From Bryoerythrophyllum caledonicum (lineage: Eukaryota > Streptophyta > Bryopsida > Pottiales > Pottiaceae), in NCBI GenBank assembly GCA_963971425.1, contig OZ020517.1, forward strand, positions 24,004,462 to 24,068,461: 64,000 bases of DNA. Reading direction: 5' to 3'. Under the pieces are notes generated by a model. That model searched no databases. It was given only the letters and a program-made list of their open reading frames with translations, and was not told the origin of the DNA. Below are positions 1 to 10,741 of the stretch, piece after piece (position 1 is the first letter of the stretch; each line of letters begins with the position of its first letter). A program made the translations under genes and the position numbers.

Positions 1-670
1 CATTCCAAACCCTAATCCATCCTTCTAGTTGATTGGTTTGCAAAATATTTTCTAATTACGGAATATTTGATGGGACTATCAATTTGAAATGTGCAAGTGG
101 GAAATAAAGGGGTAGGATCTTATTTAGATTTCAAATTATGTCCACATTTTTCTTGCAAATATGGAAAGGGTAGTTCTCCAAGGAATGACACGTGTCCATA
201 TTTCAAGATTGTATTTATAATTAGGTCCATCATGTAGAGAGGATGAATAAAGTGGCGCCCCTTATTAAGTGCTTCACTAAAAGACAAGGGAGACCATGTC
301 CACCTACCTCACATGCTCCACTAGGGGGTTTGACCGGACTTAACCATGGTTAGAGGCTCATGGGTTGAGGTTGAGATGAGAAAACGCAGCCATCATCCCT
401 CACTTCCATCCATGGGAGGACGAGTGAGGGGGCCAATTCTCCCTGCCCCTCTTTTACTTGGTATGTTTTCTTTCCTCTTAAGTTTTACTTTTCCTGGATT
501 TGCTAATTAGGTTTCCATTTCTGCTTGCGCTTTCTTTGTTTCTTTCTTTTGTCGCTTTGATTTGTGTTAATCCGAGGCTTTTGTTTCTGTTTGTGCGGAC
601 CTAGGGTTTGTTTCGATTTTCTTGTGTGGACTGCCATCTGAGTTGGTTGTGTTGTGCTTTCATGCAGTTC
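1..670 (+). promoter_or_regulatory. 5' flank and probable promoter/5' UTR of the nuclease-kinase gene
   Basis: No coding frame is convincing here; the short open frames on either strand lack family signals. The stretch lies directly upstream of the first coding exon and becomes pyrimidine-rich after about position 440, as plant 5' UTRs often do. A TATA-like string (tatttataatt) sits near 211. The promoter role is inferred from position only. Confidence 0.35.
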
Positions 671-720
671 GTAAGTGTTGCTTGCGAAGAAGCTCTTTCC
701 TTTCATCTTTTTTGATTCAG
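671..720 (+). other. probable short intron in the 5' UTR
   Basis: A strong donor (gtaagt at 671) is followed by a pyrimidine-rich tract and an acceptor (tgattcag ending at 720), two bases before the ATG at 723. At 50 nt it is short for a plant intron. It does not change the protein. Confidence 0.4.
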
Positions 721-722
721 CT

Positions 723-2775
723 ATGGAGGGTGTCTTCTTCCAATCAGACACACTGGTGGTGCCCGTTTGGACTACTCCTGATGGCAAGATCGACTTCGGA
801 GAACTCGGTACAACGTTTGAGTTGATTCCAAAGTCAATCCGTCTGTGTGGCTATGCTTCTCCGAAAAATGGCGACCTATGGTCAGTTGCTTCTTGGACGC
901 AGATCAAGAACTCGTTGCGTGTAGCAGGAACGAAAGAAGATCCCGTGATGGTCACTGGTCGTCCAATATCTGAAGCTCCTACAGGTATGTGCTCCTTCGT
1001 GCCTTGATCTTTAAATCTGAGTGGTACGTTTGAACCTTGAGGGGATTCGTTGCCTTTGGGGTGTTATTCGGAGCTTCGTTTTGAAGCCTCGTTTCTCAAT
1101 TAGTGGATACTTCAGTTTTAGAGGTATCTGTCTTGGTGTTCTCCATTGTGATTTCTACAATGTTGCTCCTTATTTCAAAGAGGGCTCTCTTTGTAAATTT
1201 CTTAGAGGTTTTTTTTTTGGTCACTTGGTTGTTAGGTTTAGGGTATCAAGGACAGTGACTGTTACTCTTGCTTTGGCCTTTGTATGGAAGGGACTCTTGC
1301 AGCACCATGTGTCCTGTGTATTCTTGTTTCACTTGGTTGTTGTGGTTGTTGCTTGTGTTCCACCTCAAGCAGGCGATTCTATAGACCGTTCTGAAGCTTG
1401 GATTAAGCACATGCTGCTCCCGCAGCAACCTGAGCTCCCCAAAAATAAGGCCGACCTCACAAAGGTATTGTTCCCTGAGCCGCATCAGAAGCTTCCTGTG
1501 TCGAAGCACGTCTATCACCAGGTACTACCAAGGTGGCCCGACTTTGCGGCGGAGTTTTTAGTCGAGACAGATGGTTCAGTGCTTCCTTGTGTTATAGGAG
1601 GCTTCCTGACAACTGGTTCTAAGTCTGTACGCACCGAGATGAACACTACACTTGTCGTTGGAAGCTGGCTAGAACGATACTTTGAACTATTCGAAGAGTA
1701 TAGCCGGGATGATACAAAGCTCGAGATTTCGTTTAATTCTAGTGAACGGCGGCAGGGGAGTTACTCCGGAACTATTGCACCCCGGAAAAGGCCTGATACA
1801 ATTGTCATAGCATCCGGATGCACCTTCCTTGTAGGTGAAGACAAGGTTGCTGACCGGCATAAAGCTGATGATGATATTATTTCCAATATAAAGCCGCTTA
1901 ATCCAATGTTTTATGGGGAGTTGGACTTTTTTCTAGGCTACATAGCAGGTGGCTCCATGTTTCAGTGGCTATACATCGGTAAGAACGGTTCCAAGGACGT
2001 ACACCGAGTAGGTGCATGTCTTGACCTGTCAAATATTCGTGGTCGCTGCTATTTTGCACTCAGTGTGGGCTATGCCTGCCAGCTGTTGAGGACAATGGCA
2101 GACTCTGTCCCACATGTCCCAGGCCGTCGCGCCATGTTTTCTAAGGACGAATCACCAGATGGAAAGAGGGTAATTTGGTTTTATTCTGACAGAGTGGTTA
2201 AGCACATTAGAGACTTTGATACCTACAGTGCTGAGCAGGGGACGAGTCTTTCTGAGATACAGAGGGCTTATGGTGCTGCAGAAGGTTCGTTTCTTCCGCG
2301 GGCAGATACAGGGCCCACCGTTAGTGCTCATGGAATCTACAAGGTTGAGTGTGGTCCTCTTGGATACTCGTGCTCATTGAAGTCCGAACAGGATTGCAGG
2401 TGGATGGCTCAGTGTGTGTGCCAAGCCCTTAGCATCCTCCACGGTGCGGGCCTGGTACACAGGGATATCCGACTCCCGAATATTGTGCGACTGTCAGAGA
2501 TGAGATTCATGCTTATCGACCTTGAATCTGTAGCAGAGTCTCCTTTTAGATTGAGTGAAGGATTTCGACACTTCTCACACTGGAATTCGGGGATGTTGGA
2601 AGGCAATCTATATACGCCCTTTTCAGACATGTATAGTTTTGGGAAAATCTTGGATGGAGTCCTTCCTTATGGGAGGACAGCACTTGCTGGTGATTTTCTC
2701 CGGAAGCTCACTAGCAAACAGCTGAGCGCATCGGACGCATTGCAGGATCCTTGGCTATCAGAGCTCATGCTATAG
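723..2775 (+). CDS. Crinkler-like PD-(D/E)xK nuclease-protein kinase fusion protein
   Basis: Two exons, 723-984 and 1373-2775. The donor acag|gtatgt and acceptor caagcag| join in phase 1, giving 554 residues. The first ATG after the acceptor at 720 is taken as start. Residues 1-88 form an unrecognised header. Residues 140-300 carry a restriction-endonuclease-like signature: an acidic helix (T175-E176 onward), RPD with D229, and GEDK with E243 and K245. The C-terminal half is a divergent kinase: VVK (K364) as possible beta-3 lysine, VHRDIRLPNIV (D452, N457), LIDLES in place of DFG (D470), DMYSFG (D630-type helix F motif near 507) and a final DPWL. The HRDIR..N and LID(F/L)E pattern is what I know from kinases of Crinkler-type effectors, some fused to such nucleases. 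No glycine-rich loop is obvious, so activity is uncertain. No signal peptide is seen. It converges on the coiled-coil gene. Confidence 0.75.
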
Positions 2776-3040
2776 GTGATTCCTGATCCATCTCTCGCCT
2801 TGTGACCTTGATGTTTTCTGGTGCTCGTGCAAGTTGGCAGAATCGTGTCGTTAGTAGCCCCTGTTAGTTGGTACATGCTTGAGGCTGTGCTCTTTGATCA
2901 ATTATTCGACTTTTGCAGAGTAAATCCCCTGTGGCCTCCGACGGTGTGACAAACGTTACAAGAAAGATTTGTATTTTGCAAATGAGAACTTCCAGCTGAG
3001 GTCCAAGCAAGATGACTTACTGCGTTTCTGCCTTCTATAG

Positions 3041-6000
3041 CTAGGAGAAAGACTCCTTGTATAGGTTTGCCGTCATCGAAAGGTCTCCCGTAAGTGAAAA
3101 GTTCCTCATTTCCAGGTCGTGGAATTTTGCCTGCATGAATACAATCCCAGAGTCTTCTTAATTAGGCACTTGTGACAGTCAAGATGACTGCTGTAAGAAA
3201 AAGTGGTCACCCGAGGCTTACTCCCTGAAGAAGACTATAGCCTGCATTGATGTGGCGACATGCTGCGCGTGACCAACTTGAGGACTCAGCAAGTTTAATG
3301 AACCTTGCAAATTTGGCATTTGTTGTGATGTTGCGTACTCAGATTCTAGAAGATGTTATGTAAATTTTACTGCGAGTGTCACAAGAATGAGATTGTAGTT
3401 AAAATTGGGAAGGCGAACGTGTTTGTGGTCAGCCATTAGTGTGACAAGTGCATTGTACCTTTGAACCAGCAACATCTGCAGCATTTTGATGAAGCTGCAT
3501 GTCCATAGAATGATTTGATAAGGGTTGGGAAGAAGCAACGAGTCGACCTCGCAATCTTTCTTCTGTCTCCTGCAGTCAGTCCCACCGCCACTTCTTGTCA
3601 TTTTGGATTGCTAAACTCTTGTTACAATTTTCCAGAATCCAGCTACAATCTTGTTCTTAACTGACTGATATTGATACCTTGGCATTTAGACAGGCCTGTA
3701 GCCGCATAATCTTTTGATTTTTGCGCATCCCTTGTAATTTACAATGTTTGGACCTGGAGAAAATCATACTGCAAGTCAATGATTCTGAAAATTGATTATT
3801 ATCAGCATTTAGTGCTGAAATAGCGTGCTTTATCAGCAAAGGAGGAACCAAAACTATCCTGTGTTCCTCCTGGAACTTGCACACAGTTTCAAGGGTTTAC
3901 TCTAACCTGCTCCTCTAGAGAATTAAGATGCTCACGCATCATTGCGGTCTTTGTACCAGATTCCTGCAACTACTGGTAATGATTAGGGCAGCTTGTTGAT
4001 GGATTTGTCCTCAAATGTTCACAAAGTTTGTCATTCTAGTACAAGAAAAATTGACACTTGACAACCATCACGGTTACGCTACCTTGCTCTCCAACTCTAC
4101 GTGGTGTTCTTGGGTTCGCACACAGGCAAGTAATTGCTCCAACTCCCGCACTCTCTCATGCTCCAGCCTATCTCTCGATGTAATAGCTTCCCTCTCCTGT
4201 AGTGAGGACGATCTCATCAGTACAAGACATCACTGAGCTGCGGCACTTTAACTCGGTAAGGATAAGCTCGCTTGAAGAACTATATGAGGCACAAATTAGA
4301 TCACTCCTTAGCATATTTTAAACGACTTGAATGCTAAGTTACTGTAGTGGTATATTGGTGTAACCGAGACAATTGTTCACCTTTTCTATACTGGTCAGAG
4401 ATGAATTGCTGATGCATACCTTCTGACTTTCAACGAGCATGTCATTGACCTATTGCTGCTATGTCTCCAATGCAGAACGAAAAAACCAATCACTAAAGCG
4501 ATCACGATACGTCAAATATTAAATGTTTCTAGACTGAGAATGGTTCAACTCGATAACCTTGAGGTCAGAATTCAATCGTTGATTTTCTTCATCTAATGTC
4601 TTCACTTGAGATTGCGGCCTTTGAAAAGCTTCTTCCAAGCTCTGAATCTGGTACCGATGGCTTTGCAACTGATTGTCACATTCCACAATCTGTACCCTAA
4701 GTTGTTGGTTTTCCTCAGACAGATCTCTGTACACTTTCATGATTTCTTCGTCTTCTTTCTCCTTAACGCCGAGCATCTGCAGGTAACCAAATAATATTAA
4801 TCGATAGGAGGTTCCAATGCAAGACCAACTGCATTCAATGTGTATGAGAACCAAACTTTTTGAAGAACTATTTGCTCTTGCATTTCAGGAGGAAATTAAA
4901 GAGGGCTACAGTTGAGAAACTTCTTTTTACTTCTGATCGCAGTAAGGGTAGCTGTAGAAAAGGATACAACAAGAAGGTGATATTAAAACTGAAGGATCTT
5001 CAATCAAGGATGTTAGATCGTGACTACTGTGTCGGAGAGATAGTAAAGAATAACTTGGCATCAAGGAGTTCGGACCGTTTTTAAAGTTCCTAGGAGAATG
5101 GAAGACCATATATTGTAACAATATCTTATTTGAATCACTTGACTAGTCCCAGACCTGTTCACAATACTGTAGCTTAGAATTCGTAGTACGCAACTCGTTG
5201 ACGACATTCTCACGCTCAGCCACAACCTGAAGCATCTCTGTTTTGAGCATCTGCAAACAACATCTAGAATACTAGAATCAACCGAGAATTTACTCTGCCC
5301 TTCTTAAAATTTCCACAAAGGAGTTCGATAGAAAGGCAAACTCTTTCCAAATAGAAGTTGGCACGGAAGCTAACTTGGATATCCAAATTTGATGCTTGAA
5401 GAAGGCCTTCAACTGCACTAATCTCCGACGTCTGCCCATCACAAACAGGAGGATAGGAAATTCTGATAAATCCAGTCGACATTCCATAGCCACCATTTGA
5501 ATTCATGATAATCCTGGTGATATCATACATTCATAGTAGAATATGCTGTATAATACATTCATAGTAGAATATGCTGTATAATACATAATGTGGTGTCTCG
5601 ACGCTGTGGGATCTCTTGTCCAATGTCGAGTGTGGATTGAAGAACTTCAGATCTAAAGCACAAATTATGAGCGGCCCTGAGAGGTACGATGTAGGTGTCG
5701 AGTTAACATCTGAAAGAGTCTATCAGCCATTCACAATTTTTCTTGGACAACTCTCACTGTGCGAGAATGACGCACATAAATTTGTAAAGAGTGACTCACC
5801 TTAGCGCTTAATCGTTCGTCAAGATTCTTCCTGGCGTCTTCCTCCATAGGCAATTTGGACTTCAAGGATACAATCTGTAAAAGAAATATTGATATAGTAG
5901 CGATGTTTGAGTATTAATTCCAGTGTGACATAAAATTTGAGCATAAAGAATGAATCAGCTTAATCTCTCTAAAATCTCCTTACAAATTATTGGAAAGTTA

Positions 6001-6460
6001 CTTTCTAAGAATTTTCTATTTTCCAAACTATTAGAAAGTACCCAAGACGCCCTAATCGAGAGTGTTGAAATCAGAACACACATTCTAGTTAACAAAGAGT
6101 TATTAACGTGTTTAGTACTGTATCACTTTACTAGAGCCTCTGACGTAGTCATCCAAGCTAAATCTTAGGCAAAAAGTCTGCACTAAAGTGATGTGAATGA
6201 ATGTAATTGAACTATGACAAAGCCATTGATGGAAGTAACAATAATGAAAGTCACAAAAACCACATAGCTCTAGCTTCTTCATTTACGAGTATTGCCTCAG
6301 GTTGGGCACCTCCAATTCTGCCTGTTGGATCAGATTTTGACCCGATTGAAGCCTATGCTCTGCTGTTTGTAGGTTATGCTTCATAAAATGAATTTCACAC
6401 TGGAGTTGCCCATTTTCGTCGTTCATTTGACCAATTCTCTCGCCTTGCGCGTTTACCTTC
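3041..6460 (-). CDS. multi-exon coiled-coil protein (partial model, 3' end included)
   Basis: Nine short coil-rich exons can be read on the minus strand. From 5' to 3' they are about 6310-6460, 5800-5874, 5375-5431, 5155-5250, 4558-4776, 4083-4196, 3907-3963, 3459-3569 and 3041-3130 (ends in TAG). Each is bounded by AG/GT and each starts and ends in phase 0, so every length is a multiple of three. They encode heptad-like peptides such as SEENQQLRVQIVECDNQL and QVVAERENVVNELR. A tenth exon (about 4412-4441, VNDMLVESQK) is possible; the sequence just before it reads as coil broken by two TAG codons. I do not recognise the family; a long structural or tethering coil is the most one can say. Loss of function cannot be excluded, because the upstream coil-like block at 7.4-7.6 kb is frameshifted. 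Confidence 0.55.
5526..5581. repeat. 28-bp direct duplication in an intron
   Basis: Two perfect tandem copies (5526-5553 and 5554-5581) of a unit beginning tacattcatagtagaatatg. They lie in the intron between two exons of the coiled-coil gene. Confidence 0.9.
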
Positions 6461-7377
6461 TTAGCGAAACAAGATTTTTAGTATACTTTAAACGAGCACT
6501 TACAGTTTGATGTCATACTTTATATGGGATGAACACATAAATCTCCCGCATTTTAGTAAATTTATACAATAGGAGATTTCTCTAACGAAGTGATTTAAAT
6601 TCTCAGACATCATCAATGTGACATTTGTATTGTTTTTAAAATGTCTTTTTCATGAAGGATGGCAAATTATTATTGCTATTCTCTAGGACGAGAAAGTGAG
6701 ATAGCGCGTCTTTACCTCCATGATTGTCAAAGGCATTAGTCTACAAGGAGTCGCCAATTACCTCCAGTTGCAGTTGGTCACGGGGTGAAAGTCCACTAAG
6801 GTGGTATATTTATAGTGTCACAAATGGTTTTGGAAAGAGTCACGAACCTTCTTTTGCTGCATAGTGCAAATGTGGGATTGATCTTGGAATTCTATTGATG
6901 GAATGTGATAGTTGCCTTGATTTAAAGAGTAGGAACTCCAAAAATATTGAGTTCTGACTTACGGTTTGGCCAATATAGGTATATCTTTCATCAGTATATA
7001 CCTGTCACAAGTATATGACATTTGCCAAATATACCTGTTTTGAGAGTTCTAGGAAGTCAAATACTTCAAAAGTTTTGGGACACATCCACGCCATAATGTG
7101 TTCATATATTATAATTGAAAATTCTAGATCGGAAACTTATTTTCACTTATATTGCTAAAAATCAAAATATTTCTTCAAGGCTCCCAAAATAGGACTCAAT
7201 GTTGATTTTTTCTTTGATTTCTTATCCAATCAGATACATCATGCATAGATCTATCTTGAAACATACTTTTTTTTTTTTAGAAAAGCCTTTTTTCCCATCA
7301 AATTGGGCAAAATAAAGTTTTTTGGTCCAAAAAAATATACTTTTGGGTATATTTTTTTTGCCCAAAAGTGAGTAACC
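6461..7377. other. non-coding stretch, AT-rich
   Basis: I see no supported gene. The stretch has AT-rich low-complexity sequence and T-runs near 7270-7360. It lies between the recognisable coil exons and the decayed coil-like block, so it may be an intron or a degenerate repeat. Confidence 0.4.
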
Positions 7378-7561
7378 CTAGCTGACTTCTACCCCACGCT
7401 TCTTAACTAAAGCATCTAACAACCCGCAGAGGTGATTAACCTCCCTCGTCCTTTCTCCAGTGATCCTGTGAGATCCTACAGATCTCCATGTCCATAGCTA
7501 CAACACGTTGTTCAGCCATCTGCTGATCCGCAAATGTGCTTTTCAGCTTACCAACCTTCAT
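7378..7561 (-). pseudogene. decayed coil-like block, possible 5' part of the coiled-coil gene
   Basis: From an ATG at 7561 the frame reads MKVGKLKSTFADQQMAEQR and on through EICRISQDHW, then stops. A different frame continues the helix-like sequence as REVNHLCGLLDALVKKRG up to a stop at 7378. The switch suggests a frameshift within an older exon. Strand and character match the coiled-coil gene downstream. It could be that gene's damaged first exon or an unrelated fragment. Confidence 0.35.
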
Positions 7562-8825
7562 CACACAACGGAGCTCGGGTCATAACCAAAGCACTGAATT
7601 CAATTTAAAGGTGAATCTCATTGAAGGCTCTTCAATAGAGTCTTAACTACCACAAGCAACTTCATGGGCATTACCATATAGGAAATGCATATTTTCTCTT
7701 TTTTGACAATTGCCTCATGAATGTTAAGGAGATAGGTTTACGGCGATTTAACATTCACTATGAAATTGTCCAAAAGGGGGGAAATATTGCATTTCCGATA
7801 TGGTAACGCCATCTAAGTTCTTTGCGTAGGGGGCACTTTAGGAAGAAAAAGATGACACTGCTACCTAGCGGAAGTCATCTGATTAACCCTTAAGCGTCGG
7901 GCCTAAACCCGTGTCTGAAATGAGATGGATGGACCTATAACCAATGGTGCTGTTAGAAAGATCTGTAGACGTGTAGAAGATGCAGGATTAGAACAAGGGT
8001 TGTGCTAGCTTATGAGAGGGAGTAGCTTCGAATGACTAACTCATGCTCAAGTAGAAAAGAACTGATTCAGGAAGTAGTAATTGATGATTTAAGTCAAGGC
8101 ACCACATTTTTTATAACTTGGGCAACTGATTCAAAATGCGGATAGCAGTATCAGGAAAGGTGACACGGATTAGGGCTTTGCATCATCACGAAGCACATCC
8201 AAAAATAAGTAGAACATGCTCATGCCATGAGCAGGAAACATCAAGAGTTGAAGGAATAAATCCTTGCAAAGAGAGAATGTGTTGGAGAGGTGCAGGGGAG
8301 GTCAGGAAGGGCAATAAGGTGGTAGTGTTCACAGTCGTGCAACCACCAAGCAACTTGATGCCCGCCATGCACTGCCCCACAAAACTGGTCAGGGTCGCCG
8401 CACACTCCGTGGGCAACACCGTTCATGGAATCCCTAACGTGGTAAGTATTCATAAGTGGTGGCGGATCCAAGCTTTCGCATTTCCTAATGGTTCCGGGTT
8501 TTTGGGATCTACAGATCTCAAGTCTCTTGAGGGCATTCTGTGATACGCGATGTAATGGGGCATTTTGGGGTCTGGATCTTAGCGACACTATATTTGCTCG
8601 GGAGAATTGGTACTATGGACAGATTCTTGAGGTCGACACGTATAAACATAGTATGTACTAATTTGAAAAGTTAAGTTTATCTCTTATTATAAAAGAATTC
8701 ATGATGAAGAACACGTCAAATGGATGAACGATCCTTTTGGATGAACACGCTGATATTGGATGAAAAAGTGATGCATCGCGATGAAAAACGACTTGAGAAA
8801 AGTATCCGAGAAAGTAGCTTTTGCG
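7562..8825. other. intergenic stretch with one unsupported open frame
   Basis: A 135-codon open frame (8136-8543, +) lies in a somewhat GC-richer block (8.13-8.6 kb). It overlaps open frames on the other strand and shows no domain, signal or splice support. No other gene signal is seen. Confidence 0.35.
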
Positions 8826-8905
8826 ACGACCATGCTGGGATTCAAACCGAGAATCTCATGCTCCGTAGGCAAGCGCCATTTTCATTGGGCCACGGTTAGC
8901 CTCTT
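8826..8905 (-). mobile_element. tRNA-like head of a SINE (or tRNA pseudogene)
   Basis: Read on the minus strand, this has a tRNA layout: an A-box-like TGGCCCAATG, an anticodon-arm-like CTTGCCTACGGAGCA, then a B box GGTTTGAATCC (plus coordinates 8838-8848), one base off the canonical GGTTCGAATCC. The arms do not pair well enough for a working tRNA and no clean acceptor stem is seen. A Pol III-type head followed by unrelated sequence is typical of plant tRNA-derived SINEs. The 3' end is not defined but may lie near 8650-8700. Confidence 0.5.
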
Positions 8906-9293
8906 CGGCCCCTGGCACATGGCAGGCTAATGTAGTCTGTTCACGGGTATCCCACTGATTTGTCCTTCCAAGTATGTGATGATTTATTAGTTTTTTTCCA
9001 ATAGGAATAGATCAGGGTCGATTTCTTTTATTTTTTCTTCTATCGTGATTTACCAATTTTGAGTTTGGCGTCAATGATTGTCGTCAAAACCAAGATGAAT
9101 GACTTGGAAATTTTCACCTAGATTAGGGAAAAACATGGTCAGTCGGGGAAATGGGTTGACTTTTGGTTTCTTTTTTCTACTATTTGTTTTTAAGATTATA
9201 AAAAGTGTATATATATAGTTTACAACACTATCTATCAACCACATCATTCATCTCATTAAGAATTAGAAGATTCTACAATTCTATAAAAGACGG

Positions 9294-9625
9294 GGCGGGG
9301 ATGGGGATGGGGATGGGAATGGGGACGGGGACGGGGACGGGGGACGGGGGACAAGGGGACAAGGACGGGGGGACCATGGATTGGAGAGAAAGGGCTAGGG
9401 GACGGGGAGGTGGGGACTCAACACAAAAAAAACGCTTTTGGATGAAAAGCTAAAAGTAAGGGTTTTGGATAAAATGAAAAGCTAAAAGTTAGGGTTTTGG
9501 ATAAAAGGATGGGGACGGGGATGGGGACGGGGGACGAGGGACAAGGGGACAAGGACAGGGGGGACGATGGATTGGAGGGAAAGGGCTAGGGGACGGGTAG
9601 GTGGGGACTCAACACAAAAGAATGT
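9294..9625. repeat. G-rich minisatellite with a ~215-bp duplication
   Basis: Runs of ggggat/ggggac units occupy about 9294-9360 and recur at about 9509-9560. Each is followed by the same block, with ggattgga, aaagggctaggggacggg and a shared end ggtggggactcaacacaaaa. Two diverged copies of a roughly 215-bp module are therefore in tandem. The G runs could form G-quadruplexes. The frame at 9205-9453 only reads through the repeat and is not a gene. Confidence 0.8.
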
Positions 9626-9639
9626 TGTGTCCGGAGGAC

Positions 9640-10290
9640 ACGGGTAACACTCTAGTTTACTATAATATTACAAGATCTTATCATATACCAAATATACCAT
9701 GTAAATTATAGTATATATTATACATATGTGTATAATATATAATATATAGTTATAATCATAACGGTACCGTAAATAATATATAAATTAAAAATATTTTAGG
9801 AACTATGTATATTGAATATAACATATGATATATTTATTACGTTTGATAAACATATTTTTAGTATATGCAATATATAGAGCCTATATATACCACATACAAA
9901 GCTTATAGTATATAGCGCATACAAAGCATATAGAATACATACTATATCCTATAAAAAGTATACATATTACTCAATAGGATAGATATAATATGTACTAGAT
10001 ATGCTTATGTACTATATAATAAAGCACCTTCATTGTATGTAGTATATGTATATAGCACATGTATAATGTGTATATAATATATGTCAAAGCATGCATATAA
10101 TGTATACAAATGGCACATGTATTATACACAAATGTCGCGCTATATATAGCATGTATATTATATATTATATATACTAAATAAACTACCTTGGTTTGTGATA
10201 TACATATGTTGTATTACTATTCAGTAAATGTTAAATGTAATATTATTACTATATTCAATAAATGATACATAGAATATGTACCACATATAA
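9640..10290. repeat. AT-rich low-complexity tract (tata/atgt variants)
   Basis: About 650 bp of almost pure A/T with many short palindromes (tatata, gcatgc) and irregular repeats of tatagtatat-like strings. No gene is seen. The edge near 10310 is abrupt: coding-quality GC-rich sequence begins immediately after. Confidence 0.75.
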
Positions 10291-10314
10291 GACATGTGCT
10301 ATATTTATGTATAT

Positions 10315-10741
10315 GGGCGAAGGGCGAGGTGGCGGACTGGGCGAAGCATGAGGTGGACTCCGGGAGCTTGGAGGCGACGGGAGCACTCACGCGCGTCTGT
10401 GTCAAGGGGCGTACTCTTGAGGAGCAGGTTGAGCTGTGGCGAGGGTGCACCAAGCTCGTTCAAGCGGTGGGATTTGCTCGGAACGCGTTGCCGAGGATCT
10501 TCATTGGTGCGGAAGAGGTTCGGAAGAGGTTGAGGATGTGGAGTATGATCCTCGTAGTGGCAGAATTGCGGACGGGCTGTTCGGGTACGGGATTGCGTTT
10601 CCGGAGCGCGTCACCGATCCGCATGGCAACCGGGAGCTTGCGGTGGGGATGTGGAAGTTCATGCGGTATGCTCGGGAGACAGTTCCGAAGCATTCCCTTC
10701 ACTTGTCTCAGAATCAAAAGCCGCTCCAGGTAAATCGATAG
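10315..10741 (+). pseudogene. 5'-truncated, frameshifted gene fragment of unknown family
   Basis: The first part reads in one frame as coding-quality protein (TLEEQVELWRGCTKLVQAVG, then ALPRIFIGAEEV). The second part continues in another frame (EDVEYDPRSGRIADGLFGYG, PHGNRELAVGMWKFMRYARE) up to a donor-like ctccag|gtaaat at 10731 and a stop. The frame change sits at an 11-bp tandem duplication, cggaagaggtt twice (10510-10531); without one copy the frame is continuous. I do not recognise the family. It begins abruptly at the edge of an AT-rich tract and no start is visible, so it is best read as a truncated duplicate or captured fragment. Confidence 0.6.

Noticed and set aside
1246-1518. Minus-strand 90-codon open frame
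   Set aside because: It is antisense to the intron and second exon of the nuclease-kinase gene and carries no motif.
2898-3164. Alternative minus-strand frame (IPRPGNEELFTYGRPFDDG) as the last coiled-coil exon
   Set aside because: It is open but needs a phase the upstream exon does not supply. The phase-0 frame of the same acceptor gives a coil-like end with a stop at 3041.
3657-3884. Further coil exon (KLQGMRKNQKIMRLQACLNAK)
   Set aside because: It is helix-like and ends at a good donor, but the available acceptors give the wrong phase or a stop, so it was left out of the model.
8136-8543. 135-codon open frame (+) as a gene
   Set aside because: It overlaps open frames on the opposite strand, has no domain, no signal peptide and no splice context. 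It is likely chance in a GC-richer patch.
8822-8910. Functional tRNA gene (minus)
   Set aside because: A- and B-box-like strings are present, but the arms do not pair and no acceptor stem is seen. A SINE head or tRNA pseudogene fits better.
9205-9453. Gly/Met/Thr-rich open frame
   Set aside because: It is a read-through of the ggggat/ggggac minisatellite.
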